In this document: positions 14,864 to 23,935 of the stretch, in pieces | How positions within the stretch are numbered: position 1 is the stretch's first letter | Layout of the letters: each line of letters begins with the position of its first letter | Source: Natrinema ejinorense | GTDB taxonomy: Archaea; Halobacteriota; Halobacteria; Halobacteriales; Natrialbaceae | Assembly: GCF_002494345.1 (NCBI RefSeq) | Contig: NZ_NXNI01000001.1 | Location: forward strand, 310,001-374,000 | DNA: 64,000 bases | Direction: 5' to 3' | Program-made: the position numbers and the translations under genes | The notes under the pieces: model-generated | Database searches by the model: none | Seen by the model: only the letters and a program-made list of their open reading frames with translations | What the model was told of the DNA's origin: nothing

Positions 14864-15700
14864 ATGGAGTACGAAACCTGGTCCGAGGCTCAAGAGACGA
14901 CGACCGTTACCGTCGACGACCACGACCTCGAGGTGGCCTACAACGACGACGGCGACGGCGAGCCGGTGGTGTTCTGCCACGGCATTCCGACGTCGTCGTT
15001 CCTCTGGCACGAGGTCGCACCGCCGCTGTCGGACGAGTACAGAGTCATCGCGCCGGACATGATCGGCTACGGCAACTCGGCGATGCACGACGGCTTCGAC
15101 CGTTCGATCCGGGCACAGGAGGCCATGATCGACGGCCTGCTCGAGGAACTGGGACTCGAGACGATCACGTTCGTGGGACACGACCTCGGCGGTGGCGTGG
15201 GGCTGCGGTACGCCGCTCACAATCCCGACGCGGTCGACGATCTCGTCCTCTCGAACGCGGTCTGTTACGACTCGTGGCCGATCCAGACGATCGTCGATCT
15301 CGGCCTCCCCTCGACGATCGAGGGGATGAGCCCCGACGACTTACAGGAGATGTTCGAGGGGCTCTTCCGGGATACCCTGGCCGGCGAACCGGACGAAACG
15401 TTCGTCGAGGGGATGCTCGCGCCCTGGGACTCCGAGGAAGCGGTCGTCTCGCTCTCGCGAAACGCGATCGGGACGAACACGAGTCACACGACCGAGATCG
15501 ACCCGAGTGAGATTACGGCCCGGACGCTCCTGCTGTGGGGTGCCGACGACGAGTTCCAGCCGGTCTCCTACGCCGAACGACTGAACGAGGACGTCGCCGA
15601 CGCGGAACTCGTCGGACTGGACGATGCGAACCACTGGGTCATGGCCGACCGACCGGACGCCTACGGTGCTCGCCTTCGCGAGTTCCTCGAGGCGGTGTAA
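14864..15700 (+). CDS. Alpha/beta hydrolase, haloalkane dehalogenase/epoxide hydrolase-like
   Basis: The protein has 278 residues from the ATG at 14864. The oxyanion motif is CHGIPTSSFLW. The nucleophile elbow GHDLGG has Asp107, the mark of haloalkane dehalogenases and epoxide hydrolases rather than Ser esterases. WGADDEF supplies a likely acid and DANHWV the catalytic His. The halide-binding Asn of HGNPTSS is Ile here, so dehalogenase activity is uncertain. It lies in the same direction as the HAD and wHTH genes. Confidence 0.87.
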   Translation: MEYETWSEAQETTTVTVDDHDLEVAYNDDGDGEPVVFCHGIPTSSFLWHEVAPPLSDEYRVIAPDMIGYGNSAMHDGFDRSIRAQEAMIDGLLEELGLETITFVGHDLGGGVGLRYAAHNPDAVDDLVLSNAVCYDSWPIQTIVDLGLPSTIEGMSPDDLQEMFEGLFRDTLAGEPDETFVEGMLAPWDSEEAVVSLSRNAIGTNTSHTTEIDPSEITARTLLLWGADDEFQPVSYAERLNEDVADAELVGLDDANHWVMADRPDAYGARLREFLEAV

Positions 15701-15771
15701 CCTGAACCGGTTCACCGTCCTCGCCTCGGCCGGCCGCGGGATTATTCCACTCGAACCGCGTACAGGCTCGT

Positions 15772-16698
15772 ATGCCCGCGGACATTCCCGGCATCCACCA
15801 CGTAACTGCCATCGGCAGCGATCCCCGCCGCAACCTCGAGTTCTACACCGAAACGCTCGGACTCCGGCTGGTGAAACGAAGCGTGAATCAGGACGACGTC
15901 GCCGTCTATCACCTGTTCTACGGGGATCACGGCGGGAGCCCCGGAACGAGCATGACGTTCTTTCCGTATCCCGACGCCCGACAGGGGCAGGTCGGCACCG
16001 GCCAGGCCAGTGCGGTCGCCTTCCTGATTCCCGAGCGGGCAGTCGAGTTCTGGACGGATCGGCTGGCAGCAGCCGGCATCGACGCCGAGGAACACGACCG
16101 GTTCGGCGACACCGTCGTTTCCTTCGAGGATCCGGACGGCCTCCCGATCGAACTCGTCGCTCGAGGCGACGCACCTGCCGGTGATCTGCCCCAGGGGCCG
16201 GTTCCCGACGAACACGCGATTCGGGGCTTCTTCGGCGTGACGCTGTCGCTGGCGACGGCCGGGCCGACCGAGGGCGTCCTGCAGACGATGGGGTACAGCG
16301 AAACCGGCGCCGACGGTAGCCGCCGCCGATACGAGAGCAGCGGTGATCTCGGATACGTCGTCGATGTCCTCGAGGAGCCCCAGGCACCCCGGGGCCAGCC
16401 CGGTGCCGGGACCGTCCATCACGTGGCGTTCCAGACGACTGCGGAGGACCAGTCCGAGTGGCGCGACGTCCTGTCCGGACAGGGGCTCCGGCCGACCGAA
16501 ATCATCGACCGGAAGTGGTTCGAATCCGTGTACGTCCGCGAACACGGCGGCGTTCTCTTCGAATTCGCCACCAAAGAGCCAGGGTATACGGTCGACGAGG
16601 ACCTCGAGTCCCTCGGTGATCGACTCGTCCTCCCCGAGTGGCTGGAAGACCGACGCGACGAGATCGAAGCGGGGCTGCCGGAGCTGTCAGCGGAGTAA
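15772..16698 (+). CDS. Ring-cleaving dioxygenase, VOC family (MhqO-like)
   Basis: The protein has 308 residues with two vicinal-oxygen-chelate modules: 7-130 (GIHHVTAIGSDPRRNLEFY; LPIELVARGD) and 150-270 (TVHHVAFQTTAEDQSEW; GGVLFEFATKEPGY). The His and Glu metal ligands are in place. LVKRSVNQDDVAVYHLFYGD and the conserved C-terminal EPGYTVDE pattern are typical of MhqO/LinE-like hydroquinone dioxygenases. It probably protects against quinones or aromatics; the substrate is inferred from family only. Confidence 0.9.
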   Translation: MPADIPGIHHVTAIGSDPRRNLEFYTETLGLRLVKRSVNQDDVAVYHLFYGDHGGSPGTSMTFFPYPDARQGQVGTGQASAVAFLIPERAVEFWTDRLAAAGIDAEEHDRFGDTVVSFEDPDGLPIELVARGDAPAGDLPQGPVPDEHAIRGFFGVTLSLATAGPTEGVLQTMGYSETGADGSRRRYESSGDLGYVVDVLEEPQAPRGQPGAGTVHHVAFQTTAEDQSEWRDVLSGQGLRPTEIIDRKWFESVYVREHGGVLFEFATKEPGYTVDEDLESLGDRLVLPEWLEDRRDEIEAGLPELSAE

Positions 16699-16794
16699 CT
16701 CGCTGACGACGAGCGAGATGCCCCAAAATCGACCTGTTCGGACGACCGGCCCGCAGACGGAAGCGTTTTTCACGCGCGCTCGTACCACCTGACA

Positions 16795-17220
16795 ATGGCA
16801 GATCTCAGTACCCATCACGTCGGTATCACCGTCTCGGACCTCGAGGAGACGCTCGCGTTCTACCGGGACGTCCTCGGACTCCCGGTCGCCGATCGGTTCG
16901 GCGTCGGCGGCGAGGCGTTTTCCGACGCCGTCGGTGTCGAGGGTGCAAGCGCCGACTTCGCCCATCTCGAGGCGGACGGAACCCGGATCGAACTCGTCGA
17001 GTACGAGCCCGAGGCGCGGGGCTCTCCGGCGGCGGGACTTAACCAACCGGGCGCAACGCACGTCGCCCTCTCGGTCGACGATCTCGAGGCGTTCGCCGAT
17101 GCCCTCCCCGCGGACGTCCCGACGATCAGCGGACCCCGGACGACCGAGAGCGGGACGACGATCATGTTCCTGCGCGATCCCGAAGGAAACCTGATCGAAG
17201 TACTCGAGCCGTCCCAGTAG
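16795..17220 (+). CDS. VOC family protein (glyoxalase-like)
   Basis: The protein has 141 residues and a single pair of beta-alpha-beta-beta-beta modules. Likely metal ligands are the His in HHVGITVSDLEE, the Glu in RIELVEYEP, the His in THVALSVDDLE and the Glu in LIEVLEPS, an intact HEHE set as in glyoxalase I and methylmalonyl-CoA epimerase. Substrate assignment is open. It follows the MhqO-like gene by 96 bp on the same strand. Confidence 0.88.
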   Translation: MADLSTHHVGITVSDLEETLAFYRDVLGLPVADRFGVGGEAFSDAVGVEGASADFAHLEADGTRIELVEYEPEARGSPAAGLNQPGATHVALSVDDLEAFADALPADVPTISGPRTTESGTTIMFLRDPEGNLIEVLEPSQ

Positions 17221-17260
17221 ATGACGGTTTCGAAGACGGCGGTATCGACGGTCGAGTGTG

Positions 17261-17521
17261 TTATCGGTCGTTACAGGAAAGGGTGGACCGAACCTGGTCG
17301 ACTTCCGTCTCACACTGGGAGCAAACGCGCTTCTCGGTGGCGATATAGACGGCACTGCACCGAGAGCAGTGAAACAGATTGCCGTGCGACTCGACCGCGG
17401 TTTCCGCCTCGTCGTCGGGGTCCGTTCCGTTTCCCCGTTCGTTTCCGGGGCCGCGGAGCGTCGACCGGACCAGTTCACGGAGTCGGCGTGAGAGCGACAC
17501 CGCGTTCTGTCGAATTCCCAT
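17261..17521 (-). CDS. Small zinc-ribbon protein
   Basis: The protein has 86 residues from the ATG at 17521. A basic N-terminal part (MGIRQNAVSLSRRLRELVRS) and an acidic linker precede one zinc ribbon with CSRC and CSQC. The same architecture occurs in many haloarchaeal small zinc-finger proteins. Function is unknown. It is convergent with the VOC gene. Confidence 0.75.
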   Translation of the reverse strand: MGIRQNAVSLSRRLRELVRSTLRGPGNERGNGTDPDDEAETAVESHGNLFHCSRCSAVYIATEKRVCSQCETEVDQVRSTLSCNDR

Positions 17522-17689
17522 ACGGTAGTCGATCACGATACGAATGAAGTAGCTGCTGTCTAAAGGATTTGGAACGGCCACTGTTCACAACGCTCACGAG
17601 TGATGATCGGTGAGACGGTCGCTCCATCGTCGAGCCGTCTCGTCCAGCGGTATAGCAACCTTTTCGACCGTCGGGAGGCCACTTCCGGC

Positions 17690-18487
17690 ATGAACTTCTT
17701 CGATCGCTTGCACGACCGCATCCGAACGGTCGACAGCGTCGTCTCGGTCGGCCTCGATCCCGACCCGTCCCGTCTCCCCGACCACCTCCGGGAGTACGAC
17801 CTTCCCCGGTGGGCGTTCAACCGCCGCATCATCGACGCGACCCACGAACACGCCGCCGTCTTCAAGCCGAACGCGGCCTTCTACGAGGATCCCGACGGCT
17901 GGGCCGCCCTCGAGGAAACCGTCGCCTATGCCCACGGCAAAGACGTCCCCGTCCTGCTGGACGCCAAACGCGCCGACATCGGCAACACGACCAGACAGTA
18001 CGCACAGCTGCTCGAGACGGTCGACGCGATCACCGTCAATCCTTACATGGGGCGGGACTCCCTGCAGCCGTTTCTGGCCAACGAGGAGTCGGGCGTCTTC
18101 GTCCTCTGTCGGACCTCGAACCCGGGCGGGGCCGACATCCAGGATCTCGAACTCGAGACGGGCGAACCCGTCTACGAGCGCGTCGCGGCGCTGGCGGATC
18201 TCTGGAACGAGAACGACAACGTCGGCCTCGTCGTCGGCGCGACCCAGCCCGAAGAGCTCGAGGAGTTGCGCGAGCAGGTACCGGATCTCCCCTTCCTCGT
18301 CCCCGGTATCGGGGCACAGGGGGGCGACGCCGAGGCGGCCGTCGAGTACGGACTGGCCGACGGCGTCGGGCTGGTCAACTCCTCGCGGGGAATCATCTTC
18401 GCGGGCGAGGACGACGGCGAGGAGTTCGCCAGCGCCAGCGGACAGGCCGCAAAGCGACTCAAAGAGCGGCTGAATCAGTATCGGTAG
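17690..18487 (+). CDS. pyrF: Orotidine 5'-phosphate decarboxylase
   Basis: The protein has 265 residues from the ATG at 17690 (MNFFDRLHDRIRTVDS). It carries out the last step of UMP synthesis. The catalytic motif DAKRADIGNT is intact, and FKPNAAFYE, VNPYMGRDSL and the phosphate-binding LVPGIGAQGGD with a late NSSRGI motif mark the OMPDC-2 (mycobacterial/archaeal long) branch of the TIM-barrel family. It stands alone. Confidence 0.96.
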   Translation: MNFFDRLHDRIRTVDSVVSVGLDPDPSRLPDHLREYDLPRWAFNRRIIDATHEHAAVFKPNAAFYEDPDGWAALEETVAYAHGKDVPVLLDAKRADIGNTTRQYAQLLETVDAITVNPYMGRDSLQPFLANEESGVFVLCRTSNPGGADIQDLELETGEPVYERVAALADLWNENDNVGLVVGATQPEELEELREQVPDLPFLVPGIGAQGGDAEAAVEYGLADGVGLVNSSRGIIFAGEDDGEEFASASGQAAKRLKERLNQYR

Positions 18488-18554
18488 TGGCTTCGACGGC
18501 GGCTCGAGTTGCCGGATTCGACGAGAACGCTCTCGGTACTCGAAAGCGTACCGA

Positions 18555-18959
18555 TCACGAGTCACAGAGCGACTGGTTCGTCGACATCGTTGCGTGGATC
18601 TCGTCTTCCGTGATCCGGTAGTCGAGTTGGAGACAGGTCTGCTCGTCCCCCTGTCCCAGTAGCGTTCCGGATACCTGGTTGTCGCCCGCGACGGCGTGAA
18701 ATCCCGCCCACTCACGCTCTGATTCCGGTTCGATAACGACTTCGCGGTACCCAGCGGCAGCGAGTTCGAAATCGTGCCACTGGCCGAGACCGTCGTCCGC
18801 TTCCAGCGCGAAGTGAAACGTTTGCGACTCGTCTGTCCGATTCGACAACACCAGATGTACTTCCTGGAGCGAGTCGGCATCCATGGAACCGCTACAGCCG
18901 GCGGTTCCGAGCAAAGAGACGGTGCTGGCAAGAGCGAATCGACGACGGCTGAAGGGCAT
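18555..18959 (-). CDS. Secreted lipoprotein, unknown function
   Basis: The protein has 134 residues from the ATG at 18959. MPFSRRRFALASTV carries a Tat-type twin arginine, and the lipobox ends at Cys22 (GTAGC). The mature domain is about 110 residues with a beta-sandwich pattern (VHLVLSNRTDESQTFHFALE) and two further cysteines near the end. Similar short haloarchaeal surface lipoproteins are common; no ligand is known. Confidence 0.78.
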   Translation of the reverse strand: MPFSRRRFALASTVSLLGTAGCSGSMDADSLQEVHLVLSNRTDESQTFHFALEADDGLGQWHDFELAAAGYREVVIEPESEREWAGFHAVAGDNQVSGTLLGQGDEQTCLQLDYRITEDEIHATMSTNQSLCDS

Positions 18960-19104
18960 AGTTATCACTGCAGTAGATCGAACAAAAAGTTGACTGTCTG
19001 TCCGTAATCGCCGTTTCGACACGAATTCGCCGAGTAGAACCGGACATTACGCGTCCGTTCGTCCGCCCGTCTGCGAGTCAGAGCCGCGATAGGCGCGGTC
19101 TCGG

Positions 19105-19371
19105 TTACGAGGGCGACCCGGGCTCACGTTCCGCACTAACCACTCGCCCGACCACCCGACCGTCGACCACTCGAGCGACGATTTCGACGCTGACCGGCTC
19201 CGTCGGCGGCCGCTCCTCGAGCCGCTCGAGTCCCTCGACGACGGCGATGTCCAGCGGACTCGAGTCGTTCGGATGGGCAGCGACGAGCCGTCCGTCGCGC
19301 TCCTCGAGTCGGAGGCGATACGTCTCGCCGACGCCGAGGGCCTCGCGAAATCGGTCACGTATCGAGGTCAT
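19105..19371 (-). CDS. Conserved-looking small protein, probably cotranscribed with zinc-finger gene
   Basis: The protein has 88 residues starting MTSIRDRFREALGVGETYRL at 19371. It looks like a small beta-rich domain with two VEIVARVVDGRVVGRVVSAE-like strands. A longer open frame extends upstream but crosses other genes. It lies 22 bp after the zinc-finger gene at 19394-19573. I do not recognise a family. Confidence 0.6.
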   Translation of the reverse strand: MTSIRDRFREALGVGETYRLRLEERDGRLVAAHPNDSSPLDIAVVEGLERLEERPPTEPVSVEIVARVVDGRVVGRVVSAEREPGSPS

Positions 19372-19393
19372 GCCGTGGATTCGTCGCTCCGGA

Positions 19394-19573
19394 TCAGAAC
19401 CGGTTGATCTCGACGTCGTCGTTTCCGGGTCCCGGCTGGGCTTGCGAGGCACAGTCGGCACAGAGTCGCAGGCTCTCGTCGAAGTGGGCCTCGCACGCGA
19501 GCGTGCCGCAGTTGGGGCATTGCTTCTCTGCGGGCCGGGACTCGCAGATCTGACAGAGACCGCTGACGCACAT
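19394..19573 (-). CDS. 59-residue HIT-type-like zinc-finger protein
   Basis: The protein reads MCVSGLCQICESRPAEKQ to VEINRF. Cys at 7/10, 19/22, 27, 38/41 and His30 give the CxxC-CxxC-C-H-CxxC spacing of zf-HIT or B-box-like double zinc fingers. It ends at TGA 19394-19396. It is probably cotranscribed with the 88-residue gene downstream. A protein-binding role is likely but unproven. Confidence 0.7.
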   Translation of the reverse strand: MCVSGLCQICESRPAEKQCPNCGTLACEAHFDESLRLCADCASQAQPGPGNDDVEINRF

Positions 19574-19768
19574 AGGGGACGGTACGAACTCGAGGGGCTT
19601 GAAAGCGAGCCTGGCACGCTCGGACCGCTGGTCGTCGTCGAATCAGCGAACTCACGAACCGGCTGGCTGACGCGGTCGACGGCGTATTTCCCGATTCGAG
19701 AGCCGTAGTGTGGTATATTGTGGCAACCCACGAGAAGCCTTTTGCCGTGTGCCCGTCTACCAGGGGAT

Positions 19769-21370
19769 ATGAGCCGTGACCGGGCCCTCCTCGAGCGGGC
19801 CCTGGAACGTGGCGAACAGGACGGTGGTAACGTCGAGTTCAAGGAACGACTGTCACGAGACGTCCACCTCGAGGGTGGGCGACGGGAGAGCCTGGCCGCG
19901 CAACTGCGACACCGCCTCCTTTCGGGCGACGGCGAGGCGACGTACGTCGTCGGCGTCACCGACGACGGCGGCCTGGCCGGGGTCGATCCCGACACGTTCT
20001 CCGAGACGATGGACGTCCTTTCGCTCCTCGCGGAGGAGGCCGACGCGCACATCGAAGACGTCCAGACCTGGGGCATCAACGACGGGTTGGTCGGCGTCGC
20101 ACAGGTCCGCGAGGGGGGCGTCCTCGAGACGGACGACGAACACGTCGTCGTCGGGACGGCGGGCCACGTCGACCACGGGAAGAGTACCCTCGTGGGGTCG
20201 CTCGTCACGGGCAAACCCGACGACGGGGACGGCGCGACCCGCGCGTTCCTCGACGTCCAGCCCCACGAGGTCGAACGGGGCCTCTCCGCCGATCTGTCCT
20301 ACGCCGTCTACGGCTTCGACGACGAGGGGCCGGTCCGGGTCCGGAACCCCAACCGCAAGGCAGACCGCGCGGAAGTCGTGCAGGAAGCCGATCGGCTCGT
20401 TTCGTTCGTCGACACCGTCGGCCACGAGCCGTGGCTCCGGACGACGATTCGCGGGCTCGTCGGACAGAAACTCGACTACGGCCTGCTGGTCGTCGCCGCC
20501 GACGACGGGCCGACGCGAACGACTCGAGAGCACCTCGGCGTGTTGCTCGCGACCGACCTCCCGACGATCGTCGCGATCACGAAGACCGACACGGTCGACG
20601 AAGAGCGCATCGAAGAGGTCGAACGCGAGGTCGAAGGACTCCTCCGCGAGGTCGACAAGTCGCCGCTGCGGGTCGCTCGTCACGGCATCGATGCCGCCGT
20701 CGAGGAGGTCAGCGAGCGGGTCGTCCCGATCGTCGAAACCAGCGCGATCACCATGGACGGCCTCGCGACGCTCGACGAACTGTTCGACCGGCTCCCCAAG
20801 ACGTCCCAGGACACCGGCGAGTTCCGAATGTACGTCGACCGCAGTTACTCGGTCACGGGCGTCGGCGCAGTCGCCTCGGGAACGGTGATGGCCGGCGAGG
20901 TCGAGGCCGGGGACGAACTCCTGATCGGGCCGATGGCCGACGGCCGCTTCCAGGAGGTCGAGGTCCGGTCGATCGAGATGCACTACCACCGGGTCGACCA
21001 GGCTCAGGCGGGCCGGATCGTCGGCATCGCACTCAAAGGCATCAAAGAGAGCGCGATCGAGCGCGGCATGGTCTTGCTGCCTCGAGACGCCGACCCCGAT
21101 CCGGTCCGGGAGTTCGAGGCCGAAGTCATGGTGCTCAACCACCCCACCCGAATCGGTGAGGGGTACGAACCCGTCGTCCACCTCGAGACGATCGGCGAGG
21201 CCGCCGCCTTCTATCCCGAAAACGGCCGCCTGCTGCCGGGCGATACCGGCAAGACCACCGTCGAGTTCAAGTTCCGACCGTATCTCGTCGAGGAGGGCCA
21301 GAAGTTCGTCTTCCGCGAGGGTCGCAGCAAGGGCGTCGGGACGGTGACCGACGTCTCGCCGATGGAGTGA
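19769..21370 (+). CDS. Translational GTPase, archaeal GTPBP1-like
   Basis: The protein has 533 residues from the ATG at 19769. Residues 1-120 form a specific N-terminal domain. The G domain starts with GHVDHGKST (132-140), followed by DTVGHE (G3) and TKTD (G4 variant). EF-Tu-like beta-barrel domains 2 and 3 follow (SVTGVGAVASGTVMAGEVEAG; the C-terminus ends VGTVTDVSPME). It belongs to the EF1A superfamily branch related to eukaryotic GTPBP1/2, probably linked to ribosome or mRNA quality control. Confidence 0.9.
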   Translation: MSRDRALLERALERGEQDGGNVEFKERLSRDVHLEGGRRESLAAQLRHRLLSGDGEATYVVGVTDDGGLAGVDPDTFSETMDVLSLLAEEADAHIEDVQTWGINDGLVGVAQVREGGVLETDDEHVVVGTAGHVDHGKSTLVGSLVTGKPDDGDGATRAFLDVQPHEVERGLSADLSYAVYGFDDEGPVRVRNPNRKADRAEVVQEADRLVSFVDTVGHEPWLRTTIRGLVGQKLDYGLLVVAADDGPTRTTREHLGVLLATDLPTIVAITKTDTVDEERIEEVEREVEGLLREVDKSPLRVARHGIDAAVEEVSERVVPIVETSAITMDGLATLDELFDRLPKTSQDTGEFRMYVDRSYSVTGVGAVASGTVMAGEVEAGDELLIGPMADGRFQEVEVRSIEMHYHRVDQAQAGRIVGIALKGIKESAIERGMVLLPRDADPDPVREFEAEVMVLNHPTRIGEGYEPVVHLETIGEAAAFYPENGRLLPGDTGKTTVEFKFRPYLVEEGQKFVFREGRSKGVGTVTDVSPME

Positions 21371-21572
21371 CTGGTGGCTCGGAACGCGATTCCCAATCGG
21401 TAAGCCGACTCGGCCAACCGCCCGTCGTTCGACGTGCTCACGGCAACACGTCCGCAGTTTGGCCCATGATACGTATCCATTAGACGATAACACATATACA
21501 TTAGACGCGACTAAACCGCGACGTGATCGGTGACATCGCTGTGCGACAGCATTCCCACAGCACCTTTCACGC

Positions 21573-22274
21573 ATGACCGGCTGGCTCGAGATCCTCGTCG
21601 CCGCGTTCGTCCTGCAGCTGTCGGTGCTCCCCGGCGAGAAGGTGCAGTTCATCATCGCGGCGCTGGCGACACGATACGATCCTCGGATCGTGGTCGCCGC
21701 CGCGGCGAGTGCCTTCGCCGGCTGGACGGCCCTCGAGATCCTCTTCGGAGCGGCGATCCAGGGCGTGTTGCCGCCCGTCTACCTCGACGCGGTCACGGCG
21801 GGGTTGTTCCTGCTCTTTGCGGCGTTGCTCGTCAGGTCCGCCCCCGAGACGAGCGCGCGGCCGGCGGTGGCCAACGGCGGCGCGGCGACGGCCGACGCGA
21901 TCGAGATCTCCCTTTTCGGCTACGACGTGCCGCCGTACCTCCGCGGGTTCGTCCCGATCTTCGCCCTGATGGCTGTCGGGGAGTTCGGTGACAAAACGCA
22001 GTTCGTCACGATCGGGCTCGCGGTGCAGTATGGTGCCCATCCCGCGATCTGGGCCGGCGAGATGCTCGCGATCGTGCCCGTGAGCGCGGCCAACGCCTAC
22101 TTCTTCGATCGGTTCTCCCACCGCTTCGACGCCAGGCTGGCCCACCTCGCCGGCGCGGGACTCTTCCTCTTTTTCGGGCTCGATACCGTGTTGCAGATCC
22201 TGACCGGGATTTCGGTCTGGGAGACGATCGTCGAGGGGATCTCCTCGGTGCTTCTCGGATTCGGCCGAGTGTGA
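21573..22274 (+). CDS. GDT1/TMEM165 family cation transporter
   Basis: The protein has 233 residues and about six membrane helices in two repeats. The second repeat carries the signature GEFGDKTQF. The first repeat has LPGEKVQF at the equivalent place, lacking the canonical acidic pair. Family members move Ca2+ or Mn2+ in exchange for protons. A long cytoplasmic loop with SLFGYDVPPYLRGF joins the repeats. It stands alone upstream of the proline operon. Confidence 0.88.
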   Translation: MTGWLEILVAAFVLQLSVLPGEKVQFIIAALATRYDPRIVVAAAASAFAGWTALEILFGAAIQGVLPPVYLDAVTAGLFLLFAALLVRSAPETSARPAVANGGAATADAIEISLFGYDVPPYLRGFVPIFALMAVGEFGDKTQFVTIGLAVQYGAHPAIWAGEMLAIVPVSAANAYFFDRFSHRFDARLAHLAGAGLFLFFGLDTVLQILTGISVWETIVEGISSVLLGFGRV

Positions 22275-22332
22275 CTGCGGGGGATCGAAACCAAAGTTGG
22301 TATGTCTCCCTCGGTTCCTCACCCTAGACAAG

Positions 22333-23109
22333 ATGGTACAGACGAGCGTTATCGGTTGTGGCAACATGGGGAGCGCCCTGATCAAGGGCCTCTGGCGGGC
22401 CGGGAACCACACGGTGATCGCGTGTGATCTCGATCCCGACGCACTCGAGTCGGTCGCTGACTACGTCGACCGGACGACGTCGGACGTCTCGGAGGCGGCC
22501 GACGCCGACGTGGTGGTCGTCGCGGTGAAACCGGACATCGTCGGCGCGGTGCTGGACGATCTCGATCTCTCGCCCGAGCAGACACTTCTCACCATCGCTG
22601 CGGGCGTCTCGACGGACTACGTCGAAGCGCGGACCGACGCGAACGTCGTCCGAATCATGCCGAACCTCGCGGCCGAGACGGGCGATATGGCGGCGGCCGT
22701 AACCGGCGACGACGTTCCCGACGAGGTGCGAACGCTGCTCGACGACGTCGGCGAGTTCGCAGAGATCGACGAGCGTCAGATGGACATCGCGACCGCGGTC
22801 AACGGGAGCGGCCCCGCCTTCGTCTTCTATCTCATCCAGGCGATGGCCGAAGCGGGCGTCGATGGCGGCCTCGAGGCCGACGACGCCGAGACGCTGGCCG
22901 CACAGACGTTCAAAGGGGCGGCCGAGACCGTCCTCCGCTCGGAGCGGAGCGTCGACGACCTGATCGACGCCGTCTGTTCCCCCAACGGGACGACCATCGA
23001 AGGGATGGAAGTCCTCTGGGACAGCGAGGCCAAGGCGGACGTCGTCGAGGCGGTAACGGCGGCCGAAGAACGCTCCGCGGAGATCGCGGCCGAATTCAAC
23101 GATGAGTAA
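22333..23109 (+). CDS. proC: Pyrroline-5-carboxylate reductase
   Basis: The protein has 258 residues from the ATG at 22333. The Rossmann motif is [18 protein letters not shown] and [10 protein letters not shown] are family blocks, and the signature [20 protein letters not shown] is present. It makes the last step of proline synthesis. Its stop overlaps the proB start by 8 nt, so proC-proB-proA form one operon. Confidence 0.96.
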   Translation: MVQTSVIGCGNMGSALIKGLWRAGNHTVIACDLDPDALESVADYVDRTTSDVSEAADADVVVVAVKPDIVGAVLDDLDLSPEQTLLTIAAGVSTDYVEARTDANVVRIMPNLAAETGDMAAAVTGDDVPDEVRTLLDDVGEFAEIDERQMDIATAVNGSGPAFVFYLIQAMAEAGVDGGLEADDAETLAAQTFKGAAETVLRSERSVDDLIDAVCSPNGTTIEGMEVLWDSEAKADVVEAVTAAEERSAEIAAEFNDE

Positions 23110-23935
23110 GGGGCTCGAGGAGGCGGCCGTCGCAGAGGCGCGACGGCTGGCGGCCGACGCCGATCGCGTGATCGTCAAGGCGGGGACGAACTCCCTCACC
23201 GACGCGGACTCCAATCTGGACGACGAGAAGCTCGACAAGCTCGTCGACGACATTGAGGATCTCCTCTCGCGGGGCAAGCAGGTGATCCTCGTCTCGTCGG
23301 GCGCGGTCGGGGCCGGGATGGGGCGGATCGCACAGGGCAGCGAGACCCTCGAGGAGACCCAGGCCCTCTCGACGGTCGGCCAGAGTACCCTCATGCACCG
23401 CTATACCGAGAGCTTCGCGCGATACGATCGGACGGTGGCCCAGCTCCTCCTGACCCAGCACGACCTCGAGAATCCCGAACGGTTCACGAACTTCCGAAAC
23501 ACCGTCGAGACGTTGCTGGACTGGGGCGTCGTCCCGATCATCAACGAGAACGACGCCGTCGCGACCGAGGAGCTCAGGATCGGTGACAACGACATGCTCT
23601 CGGCGGCGGCGACGATGGGCGTCGACGCGGACTTGCTGGTCACGCTGACCGACGTCGGCGGCGTCTACACCGGGAACCCGAAAGAGGATCCCGACGCCGA
23701 GCGCATCGAGGCCGTCGGACGCAACTACGATACGGTTCAGGACATCATCTCCGAGAGTACGACCGACGGGTTCGGCGGTATCCAGACGAAAGTCGAGGGG
23801 GCGCGCGACGTCAGCGAACACGGGGTTCCGGCCGTCATCGCGAAGTCGACCGAGCCCGACGTGCTCGAGCAGATCGCTACTGCCAAACCCGTGGGTACCA
23901 TATTCGTCCCCATCAACGGTGTGAGCGATGACTGA
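23102..23935 (+). CDS. proB: Glutamate 5-kinase
   Basis: The protein has 277 residues of the amino-acid-kinase fold. Visible are [12 protein letters not shown] (phosphate binding), [31 protein letters not shown] and [20 protein letters not shown]. The C-terminal PUA domain of bacterial ProB is absent, as usual in archaea. It overlaps proC and proA by 8 nt each, indicating translational coupling. Confidence 0.96.
   Translation: MSKGLEEAAVAEARRLAADADRVIVKAGTNSLTDADSNLDDEKLDKLVDDIEDLLSRGKQVILVSSGAVGAGMGRIAQGSETLEETQALSTVGQSTLMHRYTESFARYDRTVAQLLLTQHDLENPERFTNFRNTVETLLDWGVVPIINENDAVATEELRIGDNDMLSAAATMGVDADLLVTLTDVGGVYTGNPKEDPDAERIEAVGRNYDTVQDIISESTTDGFGGIQTKVEGARDVSEHGVPAVIAKSTEPDVLEQIATAKPVGTIFVPINGVSDD

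Noticed and set aside
19853-21655. 600-codon minus-strand frame opposite the GTPase
   Set aside because: The opposite strand encodes a translational GTPase with all G motifs. The antisense frame is low-complexity Asp/Val/Arg sequence.
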